Shown: positions 1 to 8,209 of the stretch, one piece after another
Position numbering within the stretch: position 1 is the stretch's first letter
Layout: every line of letters starts with the position of its first letter
Assembly (NCBI RefSeq): GCF_003205575.1
Contig: NZ_PYBW01000043.1
Span: forward strand, 99,778 to 163,777
DNA from: Streptomyces tateyamensis
GTDB taxonomy: Bacteria; Actinomycetota; Actinomycetes; Streptomycetales; Streptomycetaceae
Length of the DNA stretch: 64,000 bases
Reading direction: 5' to 3'
Program-made: the position numbers and the translations under genes
Notes under the pieces: generated by a model
What the model was told of the DNA's origin: nothing
The model's database searches: none
What the model saw: only the letters and a program-made list of their open reading frames with translations

Positions 1-213
1 CGGCCCCAGCCACGTTCGCGTACCGGCCGACAGTGGCGCGGGGAATCCTTCGGGAATGGCGACCCGCGGGAATTCGGAAATGGGGTGCCGGAAAGCCAGC
101 TATTCAGCGCGGACGGAGTTCCGCGCGAGTCCGCGGGCGGCAGGCCCGAAGGGCGCCACGCCGGGCACGCTTCCGCCGCACCGCAAGCGACGGTCACGGA
201 ACCGGCGAGCCGT

Positions 214-630
214 TCAGTCCTCCTCGACACCCTGGCGGACCCGCCGGGAGGGCTGGAACGCGTAAAGGTCCAACACGCCCGGCGGATCCGCCAGGCCTGG
301 GCCGCCGGCGGCGACCCAGGCGGTGATGTCGCGGGCCGCGTCCACGTCGTTGACCAGGCCGAGCCAGACCGGGCGCCCGCCGGCCCGCCGACCCTCGGCC
401 GAGGGCTGAACCACCATCACATTGGCCTGCTCGCAGGCGTCCAGGCAGTCGGTGGGGCGCACGTTCGCCACCCCGGCGAGGGATTCGCGCAGGTCGACGA
501 GCTGCGCGCGGTGGTCCACGCCCGGGACCTTGGCGGTGCCGCAGCAGCAGCCGCGGCAGACCGTGACGGTGCAACGGGCCGGTGCCCCCTGCGCGGGCAC
601 GGCGTCGGCCTTCTTCCCTCGGCGGCTCAC
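214..630 (-). CDS. (2Fe-2S) ferredoxin-like thioredoxin-fold protein
   Basis: Predicted 138-aa cytoplasmic protein. It has a Cys-rich N-terminal motif (CTVTVCRGCCCGT) and a second pair in TDCLDACEQANVMVV, the four-Cys layout of thioredoxin-like [2Fe-2S] ferredoxin domains. Start chosen as the GTG at 630 because it overlaps the stop of the upstream ATPase gene as GTGA, which implies translational coupling. An upstream in-frame ATG would give a longer overlap and looks less likely. From family knowledge such small proteins sit near metal/cobalamin genes in actinomycetes. The pairing with a P1B-4 ATPase fits a metal role, but partner and redox function are inference. Confidence 0.75.
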   Translation of the reverse strand: MSRRGKKADAVPAQGAPARCTVTVCRGCCCGTAKVPGVDHRAQLVDLRESLAGVANVRPTDCLDACEQANVMVVQPSAEGRRAGGRPVWLGLVNDVDAARDITAWVAAGGPGLADPPGVLDLYAFQPSRRVRQGVEED

Positions 631-2609
631 CGGTGCCCCTCCGCCCGCGCCTTGGTCCACGCGGTCTCCCGCAGCAGCCGTAGGCCGTTGAGGCCGACCA
701 GGACGGTCGATCCCTCGTGGCCGAGCACGCCGAACGGCAGCGGCAGGGTGGCGACCAGGTCCCAGACCACCAGGGCCGAGATGAACACCGCGGCGATCGC
801 CAGGTTCTGCACCACCAGCGAGCGGGCTCGCCGGGAGAGCGCCACCACGGCCGGGACGGTGGCGAGTTCGTCGCGGACCACGACGGCGTCGGCGGTCTCC
901 AGTGCGAGGTCGGAGCCGGCCCGGCCCATCGCGACACCGGTGTGGGCGGCGGCCAGCGCGGGGGCGTCGTTCACGCCGTCGCCGATCACCAGCACCTTGT
1001 GCCCGGCCGCCTCCTGCTCCCGGACGGCGCGGACCTTGTCCTGCGGCAGCAGTGCGGCCCGTACGTCCGTGATGCCGACCTCGGCGGCCAGTTGCGCCGC
1101 GGCACGGGGGTTGTCACCGGTGAGCAGCATCGGAGCGGCGCCGGTCAGCGCGCTGAGGGCGGTGACGGTGGCGGCGGCGTCGGGGCGCACCCGGTCGGCC
1201 ACGCCGAGCACCCCGATGGGGACGCCGTCGAGCGCCACCAGCACGGCGGAGCGGCCGGCCTGCTCCAGCTCGGCCACCGCCGCCGCTGCCGCTGCCGACT
1301 GCCGGCCAACCAGCAGTCGGGCCGGCGCACCGACTGCCACCGTCCGGCCGCCGACGGTCGCGGTCACTCCGACACCGGGGGTCGCGGCGAAGTCGCGGGC
1401 GGGGGCAATGGTCAGCCCGCGGGTGCGGGCCGCGTCGACCACGGCCCGGGCCAGCGGGTGCTCGCTGGGGTGCTCGGCGGCCGCCGCCAGCGCGAGCAGC
1501 TCCCCCTCGGTCACGCCGGAGCCGGTCAGCGGGCGCAGCTCGGTCAGCTGCGGGATCCCCTCCGTCAGGGTGCCGGTCTTGTCGAGCGCGACCGCGTCGA
1601 CCTGGCCGAGCCGCTCCATCACGACGGCGGACTTCACCAGGACGCCGTGGCGCCCGGCGTTGGCGATCGCGGACAGCAGCGGCGGCATGGTGGCCAGCAC
1701 CACGGCGCACGGAGAGGCGACGATCATGAACGTCATCGCGCGCAGCAGCGAGCCGGTGAAGGCCGCGCCGAGCGCGAGCGGCACGGCGAAGACGGCCAGG
1801 GTGGCCAGCACCATGCCGATCGAGTACCGCTGCTCGACCTTCTCGATGAACAACTGGGTGGGGGCCTTGGTCTGCGCGGCCTCCTCGACCATCGCCACGA
1901 TTCGGGCGATCACCGAGTCGGCGGCGTCCCGCCCGACCCGGACCCGCAGTGCACCGGTGCCGTTCAGGGTGCCGGCGAACACCTCGTCACCAGCCGCCTT
2001 GGTCACGGGCAGTGGCTCGCCGGTGATGCCGGCCTGGTCCACCTCGCTCGCGCCGTCCAGCACCTGGCCGTCCGCGCCGATCCGCTCGCCGGGCCGCACC
2101 AGCACGGTGTCTCCGACGGCGAGCGCCTCGGTGGGGACCGTCTCCTCGGTGCCGTCGGCCGCCAGCCTGGTCGCGGTGCTCGGGGCCAGGTCCAGCAGGC
2201 CGCGCACCGAGTCGGCGGTGCGGGCGGTGGCGATCGCCTCCAGCGCGCCGGAGGTGGCGAAGATGACGATCAGCAGCGCACCGTCCGTCAACTGGCCGAC
2301 CGCCGCCGCACCGAGGGCGGCCACGATCATCAGCAGGTCGACGTCGAGGGTCCGCTCACGCAGTGCCTTCAGGCCCGCCCAGGCCGGCTCCCACCCGCCG
2401 GTCAGGTAGGCGAGCGCGTACAGCGGGACCCAGGCCGCGGCCGGGGCGCCGGTCAGCTGCAGCGGCAGCGCGAGCAGGAAGAGCAGCGCCGCCATCGCGG
2501 CCCAGCGGGCCTCAGGCAGGGCGAACACCCGGGTCCGCCGCCGGGGCGCGACGCTCGCGGGAGCGGGGGCCGCCGCGGGCGCGGGGCGCTCGATCAGGGT
2601 GGGGGGCAT
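627..2609 (-). CDS. P1B-4-type heavy-metal translocating P-type ATPase (Co/Zn/Ni class)
   Basis: 660-aa inner-membrane metal exporter. Visible motifs: actuator TGEP near residue 196, ion-binding SPC at about 299-301, phosphorylation DKTGTLTEG with Asp343, ATP-binding and hinge GDGVNDAP, and a late HEGST motif in the last membrane segment. SPC instead of CPC together with HEG-S/G-T is the signature of subgroup P1B-4 (CoaT/CtpD-like), and there is no N-terminal HMA domain, also typical. Start chosen at the ATG giving MPPTLIERP; an upstream ATG exists but lies in the operator. Divergent from an ArsR gene and overlapping the ferredoxin-like gene downstream. Likely derepressed by the cognate metal; the exact metal is not decided by sequence. 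Confidence 0.93.
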   Translation of the reverse strand: MPPTLIERPAPAAAPAPASVAPRRRTRVFALPEARWAAMAALLFLLALPLQLTGAPAAAWVPLYALAYLTGGWEPAWAGLKALRERTLDVDLLMIVAALGAAAVGQLTDGALLIVIFATSGALEAIATARTADSVRGLLDLAPSTATRLAADGTEETVPTEALAVGDTVLVRPGERIGADGQVLDGASEVDQAGITGEPLPVTKAAGDEVFAGTLNGTGALRVRVGRDAADSVIARIVAMVEEAAQTKAPTQLFIEKVEQRYSIGMVLATLAVFAVPLALGAAFTGSLLRAMTFMIVASPCAVVLATMPPLLSAIANAGRHGVLVKSAVVMERLGQVDAVALDKTGTLTEGIPQLTELRPLTGSGVTEGELLALAAAAEHPSEHPLARAVVDAARTRGLTIAPARDFAATPGVGVTATVGGRTVAVGAPARLLVGRQSAAAAAAVAELEQAGRSAVLVALDGVPIGVLGVADRVRPDAAATVTALSALTGAAPMLLTGDNPRAAAQLAAEVGITDVRAALLPQDKVRAVREQEAAGHKVLVIGDGVNDAPALAAAHTGVAMGRAGSDLALETADAVVVRDELATVPAVVALSRRARSLVVQNLAIAAVFISALVVWDLVATLPLPFGVLGHEGSTVLVGLNGLRLLRETAWTKARAEGHR

Positions 2610-2662
2610 GGCGGGAGAACCCTTCCGGGCAGGGTGGGACCAACAGCTCGTCCACCATACAT

Positions 2663-2690
2663 GAACATATGAATGCTCTTTCATTCGTTC
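2663..2690. promoter_or_regulatory. ArsR/SmtB-type operator between the ATPase and arsR-like genes
   Basis: 28-bp imperfect palindrome with arms GAAC-N2-ATGAA and TTCAT-N2-GTTC around six central bases. The left arm contains the TGAACATATGAA-like half-site known for SmtB/CzrA-type repressors. It is the most AT-rich stretch between the two divergent starts, so one dimer or tetramer could control both genes. Binding by the adjacent regulator is inferred. Confidence 0.75.
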
Positions 2691-2707
2691 GTTGTAGGAT
2701 GTCCCGC

Positions 2708-3103
2708 ATGGGTCATGGAGCCGCCCCCGCCACCGCCGTCCAGCACACCCGCCTGGACCAGGCCAGCGCCGCCCGGGTGGCCAACACCTTGCAGGCCCTG
2801 GCCACCCCGTCCCGGCTGCTGATCCTCTCCCGCCTGCGCGAGGGCCCCTGCGCCGCCACCGAACTGGCCACCGAGGTCGGCCTGGAGCAGTCAGCCTGCT
2901 CCCACCAGCTCCGGCTGCTGCGCAACCTCGGCCTGGTCGTCGGCACCCGCAGGGGCCGCTCGGTGGTCTACGCCCTGTACGACAACCACGTCGCCGCCCT
3001 GCTGGACCAGGCCGTCTACCACATCGACCACCTGCGCCTGGGCCTCAGCGACACCCCCGACACCGAGGACGCGGAGGACGCCGCCGGCGGTCCCACGACC
3101 TGA
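2708..3103 (+). CDS. ArsR/SmtB family metal-responsive repressor
   Basis: 131-aa winged-helix repressor. The core NTLQALATPSRLLILSRL followed by the helix-turn-helix ELATEVGLEQSACSHQLRLLRNLGLV is typical ArsR. The C-terminal helix has acidic/His residues (DNHVAALLDQAVYHIDH) like alpha-5 metal sites of SmtB/NmtR relatives. Start taken as the ATG at 2708, which has a TAGGA-type ribosome site 8 bases upstream; an ATG at 2699 is in frame but has no spaced SD. Divergent from the P1B-4 ATPase with a shared palindrome. The sensed metal is probably Co, Zn or Ni, by neighbour. Confidence 0.92.
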   Translation: MGHGAAPATAVQHTRLDQASAARVANTLQALATPSRLLILSRLREGPCAATELATEVGLEQSACSHQLRLLRNLGLVVGTRRGRSVVYALYDNHVAALLDQAVYHIDHLRLGLSDTPDTEDAEDAAGGPTT

Positions 3104-3185
3104 GGCCGCAGCACCGCCGGGGCCGCCGCTCGCGTCCGTCGGCGTGACGAGGCCGTATCCGCACCGGCGGAGCTGCCTGGCACCG

Positions 3186-3660
3186 TCATCCGGGTGGGCG
3201 TTCGAGGTGCTGCAGCCCGCCGCCCAGGGAGAAGCAGAGGGCACCGGTCAGGGTCCCCCAGTTGGCGATGTCGGCGTTGATCTGGCTGCCGGTGGCGGGG
3301 CGGGTGTAGGCGGCGAGCGCCGAGACCATGAACAGGACCGAGCCGAGCTGGTTGACGGCCACGATCCACCAGCCGAGGTCGCCGCGGCGGTGGCCGCCGG
3401 ACCGGACGCTGTGGCGGATCTCCACGAAGGCGAGGTGACCGGAGATCAGGAACAGCACGCAGCCCACCACGTCGGGGGCCCAGATCAGCCGGTTGACCTG
3501 CTGGACGCTCAGGCCCGCCAGGAACGAGTCCAGCAGGTTGACGCCGAACACCAGGGTGCCGGCGAAGAGCAGGAACGCGCCCAGCCAGTCGACCCGGGTC
3601 GGCTCGTAGCTCCACCAGCGCCAGCGGTGGGTGAGCAGCCGGCCCTCCCCGCCGGGGACG
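3186..3660 (-). pseudogene. 5'-truncated integral membrane protein (YrhK-like hypothetical)
   Basis: The minus-strand frame from about 3660 down to the stop at 3186 encodes four hydrophobic segments, with readable stretches such as WRWWSYEPTRVDWLGAF, FGVNLLDSFLAGLSVQQVNR and NWGTLTGALCFSLGGGL. This resembles the C-terminal two thirds of a conserved actinomycete membrane protein of about 220-240 aa that I recognise by pattern only. The N-terminal part and any start codon are missing: upstream the same frame reads only as antisense of the ltrA-like gene. Best explained as a deletion remnant. Function unknown. Confidence 0.6.
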
Positions 3661-4787
3661 TGCCGGGGTGCGTTGACCTGGTCGTGGTGGTCCTGGTCGC
3701 CCAGGCGGCGCACCACCTCGCCGGGCAGCTCACCTGGCGCGGGACGGGCGAGTACGGCGCGGTGTTCGGGCTGGTCTGGATCGCCTGGCTGAACGGCAGC
3801 GCGCACCACGAGCTGCACGGGCACGAGGACGCCCGGGCCCGGGTCACCTTCCTGCTGCAGATCCTGGTCCTGGTCCCGCTCGGCGGGTCCATCCCGCAGG
3901 CCGGCGGCGAGCGGGGCACGGCCTTCGCCGTCGCGGCCGGGGTGCTGTTCGCGGTGCTGGCTGTGCTCTGGGTGCTGGCCTCGCGCGGGGACGAGCCCGG
4001 CATGCGCCGGGCCGGCCGGCCGTACGTCGTCGGCACCGCCGGGTGCGCGGTGGTCCTCGGGGTGAGTGCGCTGCTGCCCGCCGGGGCACGGGTGTGGACC
4101 TGGGGCGGCCTCGACCTCGCCTACCTGGCCGGGCTCTCCGTCCTGATCCTGCGCCAGAGGCCGGGCGCCGCCACCACGCTGGCCGTCACCGACGCGCTCA
4201 TCGAGCGGTTCGGGTTGCTGATCATCATCGTCCTGGGCGAGACCGTGACCGGAGTCGTCACCGGGCTCTCGGCCGAGCCGACCGCCGCGCTCACCCTCGC
4301 GGTCGGCCTGGTCGCCGTGGTGGCCGGCTTCGGTGCCTGGTGGACCTACTTCGACTTCGTCGGCCACCGCCAACCGCGCGCCACGCCGCCCGCAACCTTG
4401 CAGTGGATGCTCGGGCACCTGCCGCTGACGGCGGCGGTGGCCGCGATGGGCGCGGCGATGGTCGGCCTGGTCGAGCACGCCCACGCGGACCGCACCGCCA
4501 CCGCGACCGCCTGGGTGCTGTGCACGGGGGCCGCCCTGGTCCTGGTCAGCACGATGACGGTGGCCGGCAGCCTCACCGCCTGGCGCAGCAAGCGCGAGTT
4601 CTACCGCCCGCTCTCGCGCACCTGCGGCGCCACCGCCCTCGCCTGCCTGGGCCTGGCCGCGCTGCGCCCGGCGCCGCTGCTGCTCGGGGTGCTGCTGGTC
4701 CTGCTGCTGAGCATCCCGTGGGGCGTGGCCGTGGCCTACCTGCTGCGCCATCCCGAGCCCGAGCCGGACGCCCCCGCCGGGCTGTAG
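3660..4787 (+). pseudogene. LtrA-like (low temperature requirement A) membrane protein, probably 5'-truncated
   Basis: Multi-pass membrane protein of the LtrA family: about 375 residues remain, starting within the DLVVVVLVAQ segment that normally follows a short leader with a Glu-Leu-Phe motif. Later family-typical stretches include HHELHGHEDARARVTFLLQ, LGETVTGVV and WWTYFDFVG. No ATG with a ribosome site precedes the first segment; the only candidate is a GTG at 3660 with a poor SD. The gene abuts another truncated gene on the opposite strand, so both 5' ends were probably lost in one deletion. It could still be expressed from the GTG as a shortened protein. LtrA function is not established. 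Confidence 0.6.
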
Positions 4788-4827
4788 GGCGAGCGGGGCG
4801 GTCGGCGGGGTGACCACGACTCAGAAC

Positions 4828-4846
4828 TTAGGTTAGCCTTACCTTA
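4828..4846. promoter_or_regulatory. DmdR/IdeR-type iron box overlapping the copD-like start
   Basis: The 19-mer TTAGGTTAGCCTTACCTTA matches the actinobacterial iron-box consensus (TTAGGTTAGGCTNACCTAA) at nearly all positions. Its last base is the A of the ATG of the copD-like gene, so a bound repressor would block the promoter or initiation directly. This implies iron-repressed expression. Confidence 0.85.
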
Positions 4847-6084
4847 TGACTGCTGCGCTGCTGGCCGCGAACACGGCCGGGTACACCATGCCTCCGCTCT
4901 GGCGGATCCTCACCAAGTCCGGCTACTTCCTGGGCCTGTGCGCGGCCATCGGTGCCACCGTCACGTACGCGACCACCGTCCGCCCCGCCCTGCGCGCCCG
5001 GACCGACGGGGTCGACCGCGCTGCCGCCGACGTGGCGGTGCTGCGCCAGCGGTCGGCGCGCTACCTCGCCTGGTCCGGAGTCGTCCTGCTGGTCACCGGC
5101 TATCTCCAGCTCGCCGCCCGGCTCGCCCGGGCCGGCAAGGGCATGCCGTTCGCCGACGCCCTCGCGCCGGACCGGATCTGGCACTTCCTGCGCGCCCCCG
5201 CCGCCCCGGGCGCCTGGCTCCCGCAGGGCACCGTCTACCTGGTCCAGAACGCGGTGCTGGCCCTCACCGCCGCCACCCTGACCGCCCTCTTCGCGCCGGC
5301 CGCCCGCCGGCACCTGGACACGCTCGCCCGCACCGCGCTGCCCCTGGCGCTCGCCACCACGCTGATCGCCGCCGTGCCCGCGACCAGGCCGAAGAACGCG
5401 GACAGCGTGACGGACCTGGTGCTCGATCAGGTCCACATCGTCAGCGGCACGGTGTGGCTGGGCGGCCTCGCCCTGCTGGCCGCGCTGGCCGGCACCCGAG
5501 GGCGCCTGGGCGCCGGCGCCGGCCTGCTCTGGGCCGAACTGTGGCGCCGGTTCAGCCTGGTGGCGATGGTCTGCGTCGGCGCGGTCGTACTGTCGGGCCT
5601 GTGGCTCAGCTGGCGGCACGTCGGCGCGGTCGACCAGCTCTGGACCACCGGCTACGGCGTGGTCCTGCTGGTGAAGCTGCTGCTGGTCCTCGGGCTGGTC
5701 GCGGCCGGTGCGGTCAACCAGTTCTGGCTGATGCCCCGGATCGTCCGGGCCCGTCGCGCCGACGACACGTCCTCGCTGCTGCACCTGACGCTGCGCCACT
5801 TCCCCAGGGTCGTCTGGGGCGAGGTCGCGCTCGGCGTCGGCGTGCTCGCGGTACTCCCCCTCCTCGCCGGTTCGGCCCGCAGCGAGGCGCACAGCCCGCA
5901 GGCCGCGTCCTCGGCCGCCGTCTTCTCGGCCGGCGCCGCCCTCGCGCTCGCGCTGGCCGTCTCGCTCTACGCCACGGCCAAGGCCTCCGACGCCCTGGCA
6001 GGACCCGCTACGGCCGATGCGGCGACCGCCCCGGTGCCCCTGCCGGCGCCAGCAGCAGAGCACCCGTCCCGGTCCAAGGCCTGA
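4846..6084 (+). CDS. CopD-domain integral membrane protein, iron-box controlled
   Basis: 412-aa protein with about nine predicted membrane segments. The C-terminal half carries the CopD-type signature: LDQVHIVSGTVWLGGLALL with a conserved His and Trp-hinge, RFSLVAMVCVGAVVLSG, and a later VLLVKLLLVLGLV segment. The family is annotated in copper resistance or uptake across the cytoplasmic membrane. The first ATG directly follows the iron box, leaving almost no leader, so the mRNA may be leaderless or initiate at a later in-frame ATG (about 4888). The N-terminal 190 residues are longer than minimal CopD. No CopC is adjacent. Iron control suggests a role in iron, heme or copper-iron crosstalk, which is inference. 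Confidence 0.85.
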   Translation: MTAALLAANTAGYTMPPLWRILTKSGYFLGLCAAIGATVTYATTVRPALRARTDGVDRAAADVAVLRQRSARYLAWSGVVLLVTGYLQLAARLARAGKGMPFADALAPDRIWHFLRAPAAPGAWLPQGTVYLVQNAVLALTAATLTALFAPAARRHLDTLARTALPLALATTLIAAVPATRPKNADSVTDLVLDQVHIVSGTVWLGGLALLAALAGTRGRLGAGAGLLWAELWRRFSLVAMVCVGAVVLSGLWLSWRHVGAVDQLWTTGYGVVLLVKLLLVLGLVAAGAVNQFWLMPRIVRARRADDTSSLLHLTLRHFPRVVWGEVALGVGVLAVLPLLAGSARSEAHSPQAASSAAVFSAGAALALALAVSLYATAKASDALAGPATADAATAPVPLPAPAAEHPSRSKA

Positions 6085-6117
6085 AGGGCACCACCCTCGG
6101 CACAGACCGACGCTCGA

Positions 6118-6987
6118 TCATTCGTGCACACTCGCCGGGGCGAACGACTCCGCGGGCGGCACCCCGAGGAACTCCAGCACCTTCGCGTCCACGACCGCAG
6201 CACCGGCGAGGGGCAGCGCGTGGTGCCCGACCCCCGGCACCACTTCGACCCGGGCCCGGGGCAGCAGCCGGCGGGCCCGGCTCGCCCTCGCCTCGGCATC
6301 GTGCACCCGGCTGCGGCCGGCGAACAGCACCAGCACCGGCATGGCGAGCCGCGCCGGGTCGAGCGTTCGCCCCACCACCGGCCGGCCCCGGCCCCGCTGG
6401 GTCGCGCCCAGCACGTAGAGGCGCTTGAAGTCCTCGTCCAGGCCCGTCCCCGCGCTCTCCCGGTCGAGGTACGCACCCACCCGCCGCGCGGTGGGCCGCA
6501 GCAGCATCGGCAGCACGCTCAGCAGGTAGCCCGGCCGGTATCCCCCGAACACCTGGGTCGGGTCGAGCAGCGCCAGGCGCTGCACCCGCCGCGGCGCGTG
6601 CAGCGCGTACGCGGCGGCCACCCAACCGCCGTACGAGTGCCCGCACAGGGCCGCCGCCGACAGCTCCAGCCCGTCCAGTACGGCGTCCAGCCAGGCCATG
6701 AGGTCGTGCGGCGTGCGCAGCGGCCGGCCCGCACGTTCGCTGCGGCCGACGTCGCCGAGGATGTCGACCGCGTACACCCGGCACCGGGCGCCCAGCGCCG
6801 GGGCGTTGGCGAACCACGCCGTGCCGGTGGCCCCGCCGCCGGGCAGCAGCACCAGCGGCGGCCCGTCCGGCGGCCCGTAGGCGTGCACCCGGGTCGGACC
6901 GTAGGGCGTGGCCACGGTCAGCTGGGCGGTGCCGGCCGGCCAGCGGGCCAGCAGCGCGTCGTAGGCGGCGACGAAGGCTTCGGACAC
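6118..6987 (-). CDS. alpha/beta-fold hydrolase
   Basis: 289-aa soluble hydrolase. An oxyanion region LVLLPGGGATG precedes the nucleophile elbow GHSYGG (Ser in the consensus GxSxG), and a late GVGHHALP supplies the catalytic His. Start chosen as the second of two tandem GTG codons, placed 5 bases after GAGGAG. It is divergent from a marR-like gene and separated by a short region with a perfect 15-bp palindrome, so it is probably the regulated target. Substrate unknown; relatives include carboxylesterases and haloperoxidase-like enzymes. Confidence 0.88.
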   Translation of the reverse strand: MSEAFVAAYDALLARWPAGTAQLTVATPYGPTRVHAYGPPDGPPLVLLPGGGATGTAWFANAPALGARCRVYAVDILGDVGRSERAGRPLRTPHDLMAWLDAVLDGLELSAAALCGHSYGGWVAAAYALHAPRRVQRLALLDPTQVFGGYRPGYLLSVLPMLLRPTARRVGAYLDRESAGTGLDEDFKRLYVLGATQRGRGRPVVGRTLDPARLAMPVLVLFAGRSRVHDAEARASRARRLLPRARVEVVPGVGHHALPLAGAAVVDAKVLEFLGVPPAESFAPASVHE

Positions 6988-7019
6988 CACGGCTCCTCGG
7001 GAGATCGGACCAGATATTC

Positions 7020-7034
7020 TCTCGCTCAGCGAGA
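7020..7034. promoter_or_regulatory. MarR-type operator palindrome
   Basis: TCTCGCT-C-AGCGAGA is a perfect 7-1-7 inverted repeat between the divergent hydrolase and marR-like genes. It lies 33 bases from the hydrolase start and 47 from the regulator start, within the expected promoter overlap for both. Assignment to the MarR protein is by position. Confidence 0.7.
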
Positions 7035-7080
7035 TACTAGGTGAGCGAGCGGACTGCGCGTCAATGGGTACGATGCGGCA

Positions 7081-7566
7081 ATGAGTACCGAGGAGAGTCG
7101 AACCGACCCCCGGCTGCGGCTGGTCCACCAGCTGCGCGCGGTGACCGTCGAGTTCGACCTGCTCGCCGCGGAGTTCGCCGCCCGCCACGGCCTGCACCCC
7201 ACCGATCTGCGGGCCCTGATCGCCCTGCTCGATGCCGACCGCGCCGAGCGCCCCATGACCCCCGGCCGGCTCGGCGCGCAGCTGCGCCTCAACTCCGCCG
7301 GCACCACCACCCTCATCGACCGGCTGGAACGGCTCGGCCTGGTCCGCCGCGAACGGGACACCACCGACCGCCGGCGGGTCCTGCTCACCGTCGAACAGCG
7401 GGCGGTCGAGCTCGGCTGGTCGTTCTTCGGCCCCGCCATCGACACCCTGCTCGGCGCGATGGACGCCTTCGGCCCGGCCGAACTCGACACCGCCGAGCGC
7501 TTCCTCGCCGCGATGGCCACCGCCACGGCCGCCTCTCGTACCGACGCCGCCCGCCACCATCTCTGA
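7081..7566 (+). CDS. MarR family transcriptional regulator
   Basis: 161-aa winged-helix dimeric repressor. The recognition region reads LGAQLRLNSAGTTTLIDRLERLGLV, followed by the wing RRERDTTDRRRVLLTV with the conserved DxRxxxV-type basic hairpin. No Shine-Dalgarno precedes the ATG, but a TACGAT -10-like box ends 6 bases before it, so the transcript is probably leaderless. It likely represses itself and the divergent hydrolase through the palindrome between them. Ligand unknown. Confidence 0.92.
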   Translation: MSTEESRTDPRLRLVHQLRAVTVEFDLLAAEFAARHGLHPTDLRALIALLDADRAERPMTPGRLGAQLRLNSAGTTTLIDRLERLGLVRRERDTTDRRRVLLTVEQRAVELGWSFFGPAIDTLLGAMDAFGPAELDTAERFLAAMATATAASRTDAARHHL

Positions 7567-7642
7567 ACCGCGGGCATGGTCGGGCGGACTTCGGGCAGGC
7601 GATGAGTCAGCCCGAACACCCGATACCGAGGGAGGACGTGCG

Positions 7643-8101
7643 ATGAGCATGGTGCAGGAACAGATCGACGTGGACGTCCCGCTGCACACCGCCTACAACC
7701 AGTGGACGCAGTTCGAGGAGTTCCCCCACTTCATGGAGGGCGTCGAGCAGGTCACCCAGCTCAGCGAGCGCCACAACCACTGGACGACCAAGGTCGCCGG
7801 CGTGACCCGCGAGTTCGACACCGAGATCGTCGACCAGCTGCCCGACGAGAGGATCGCCTGGCGCACCACCGGCGGCGAGGTGCGGCAGATGGGTGTGGTG
7901 ACCTTCCACCGCCTGGACGCGGAGCACACCACGGTGCGGCTGGCCATCGACTTCGAGCCCGAGGGCGTGGCCGAGAAGGCCGCCGACGCCATGGGCATGG
8001 TCGACCGGCGCGTCAAGGGCGACCTGCGGCGCTTCAAGTCCTTCATCGAGGAACGCGGCGTCGAACAGGGCGGCTGGCGCGGCCGCATCACCCCCGGGTA
8101 A
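7643..8101 (+). CDS. SRPBCC family (polyketide cyclase/dehydrase-like) protein
   Basis: 152-aa START/Bet v1-like protein. Family stretches include VDVPLHTAYNQWTQFEEFPHFMEGV near the N-terminus and the C-terminal helix VKGDLRRFKSFIEERG. A strong ribosome site (GAGGGAGGA) lies upstream of the ATG. Such small single-domain proteins bind hydrophobic ligands, and many in Streptomyces are stress or stationary-phase proteins of unknown ligand. It stands alone between a MarR gene and a strong bidirectional terminator. Confidence 0.88.
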   Translation: MSMVQEQIDVDVPLHTAYNQWTQFEEFPHFMEGVEQVTQLSERHNHWTTKVAGVTREFDTEIVDQLPDERIAWRTTGGEVRQMGVVTFHRLDAEHTTVRLAIDFEPEGVAEKAADAMGMVDRRVKGDLRRFKSFIEERGVEQGGWRGRITPG

Positions 8102-8153
8102 ACGCAGCACTCCCGGGTAACCGCGGCAACCCCGGGTAGCGGGGTCCACCCGC

Positions 8154-8197
8154 CTCTGCTCCGTGCCCCCCACCGGCGTGGGGGGCACGGAGCAGAG
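8154..8197. terminator. bidirectional hairpin terminator
   Basis: A perfect 20-bp stem (left arm 8154-8173, loop CGGC, right arm 8178-8197) lies between the convergent SRPBCC and STAS genes. No long T tract follows, as usual for Streptomyces. Confidence 0.88.
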
Positions 8198-8209
8198 CCG
8201 TTTGCGCCC

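Noticed and set aside
33..326. Small frames at the left end
   Set aside because: Arg/Pro-rich, overlap the ferredoxin-like gene on the other strand, and have no supporting start signal.
85..2409. Long plus-strand frame of 774 codons opposite the metal ATPase
   Set aside because: It is the antisense of a clear P-type ATPase, has Ser/Ala/Thr low-complexity composition and no motif; typical high-GC shadow.
3144..3659. N-terminal extension of the LtrA-like frame
   Set aside because: Residues before the first membrane segment are antisense of the truncated minus-strand membrane gene and show no LtrA similarity.
8088..8140. Three CCCGGGTA copies after the SRPBCC gene considered as operator sites
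   Set aside because: They lie downstream of the stop and before a terminator, with uneven spacing and no promoter to control.
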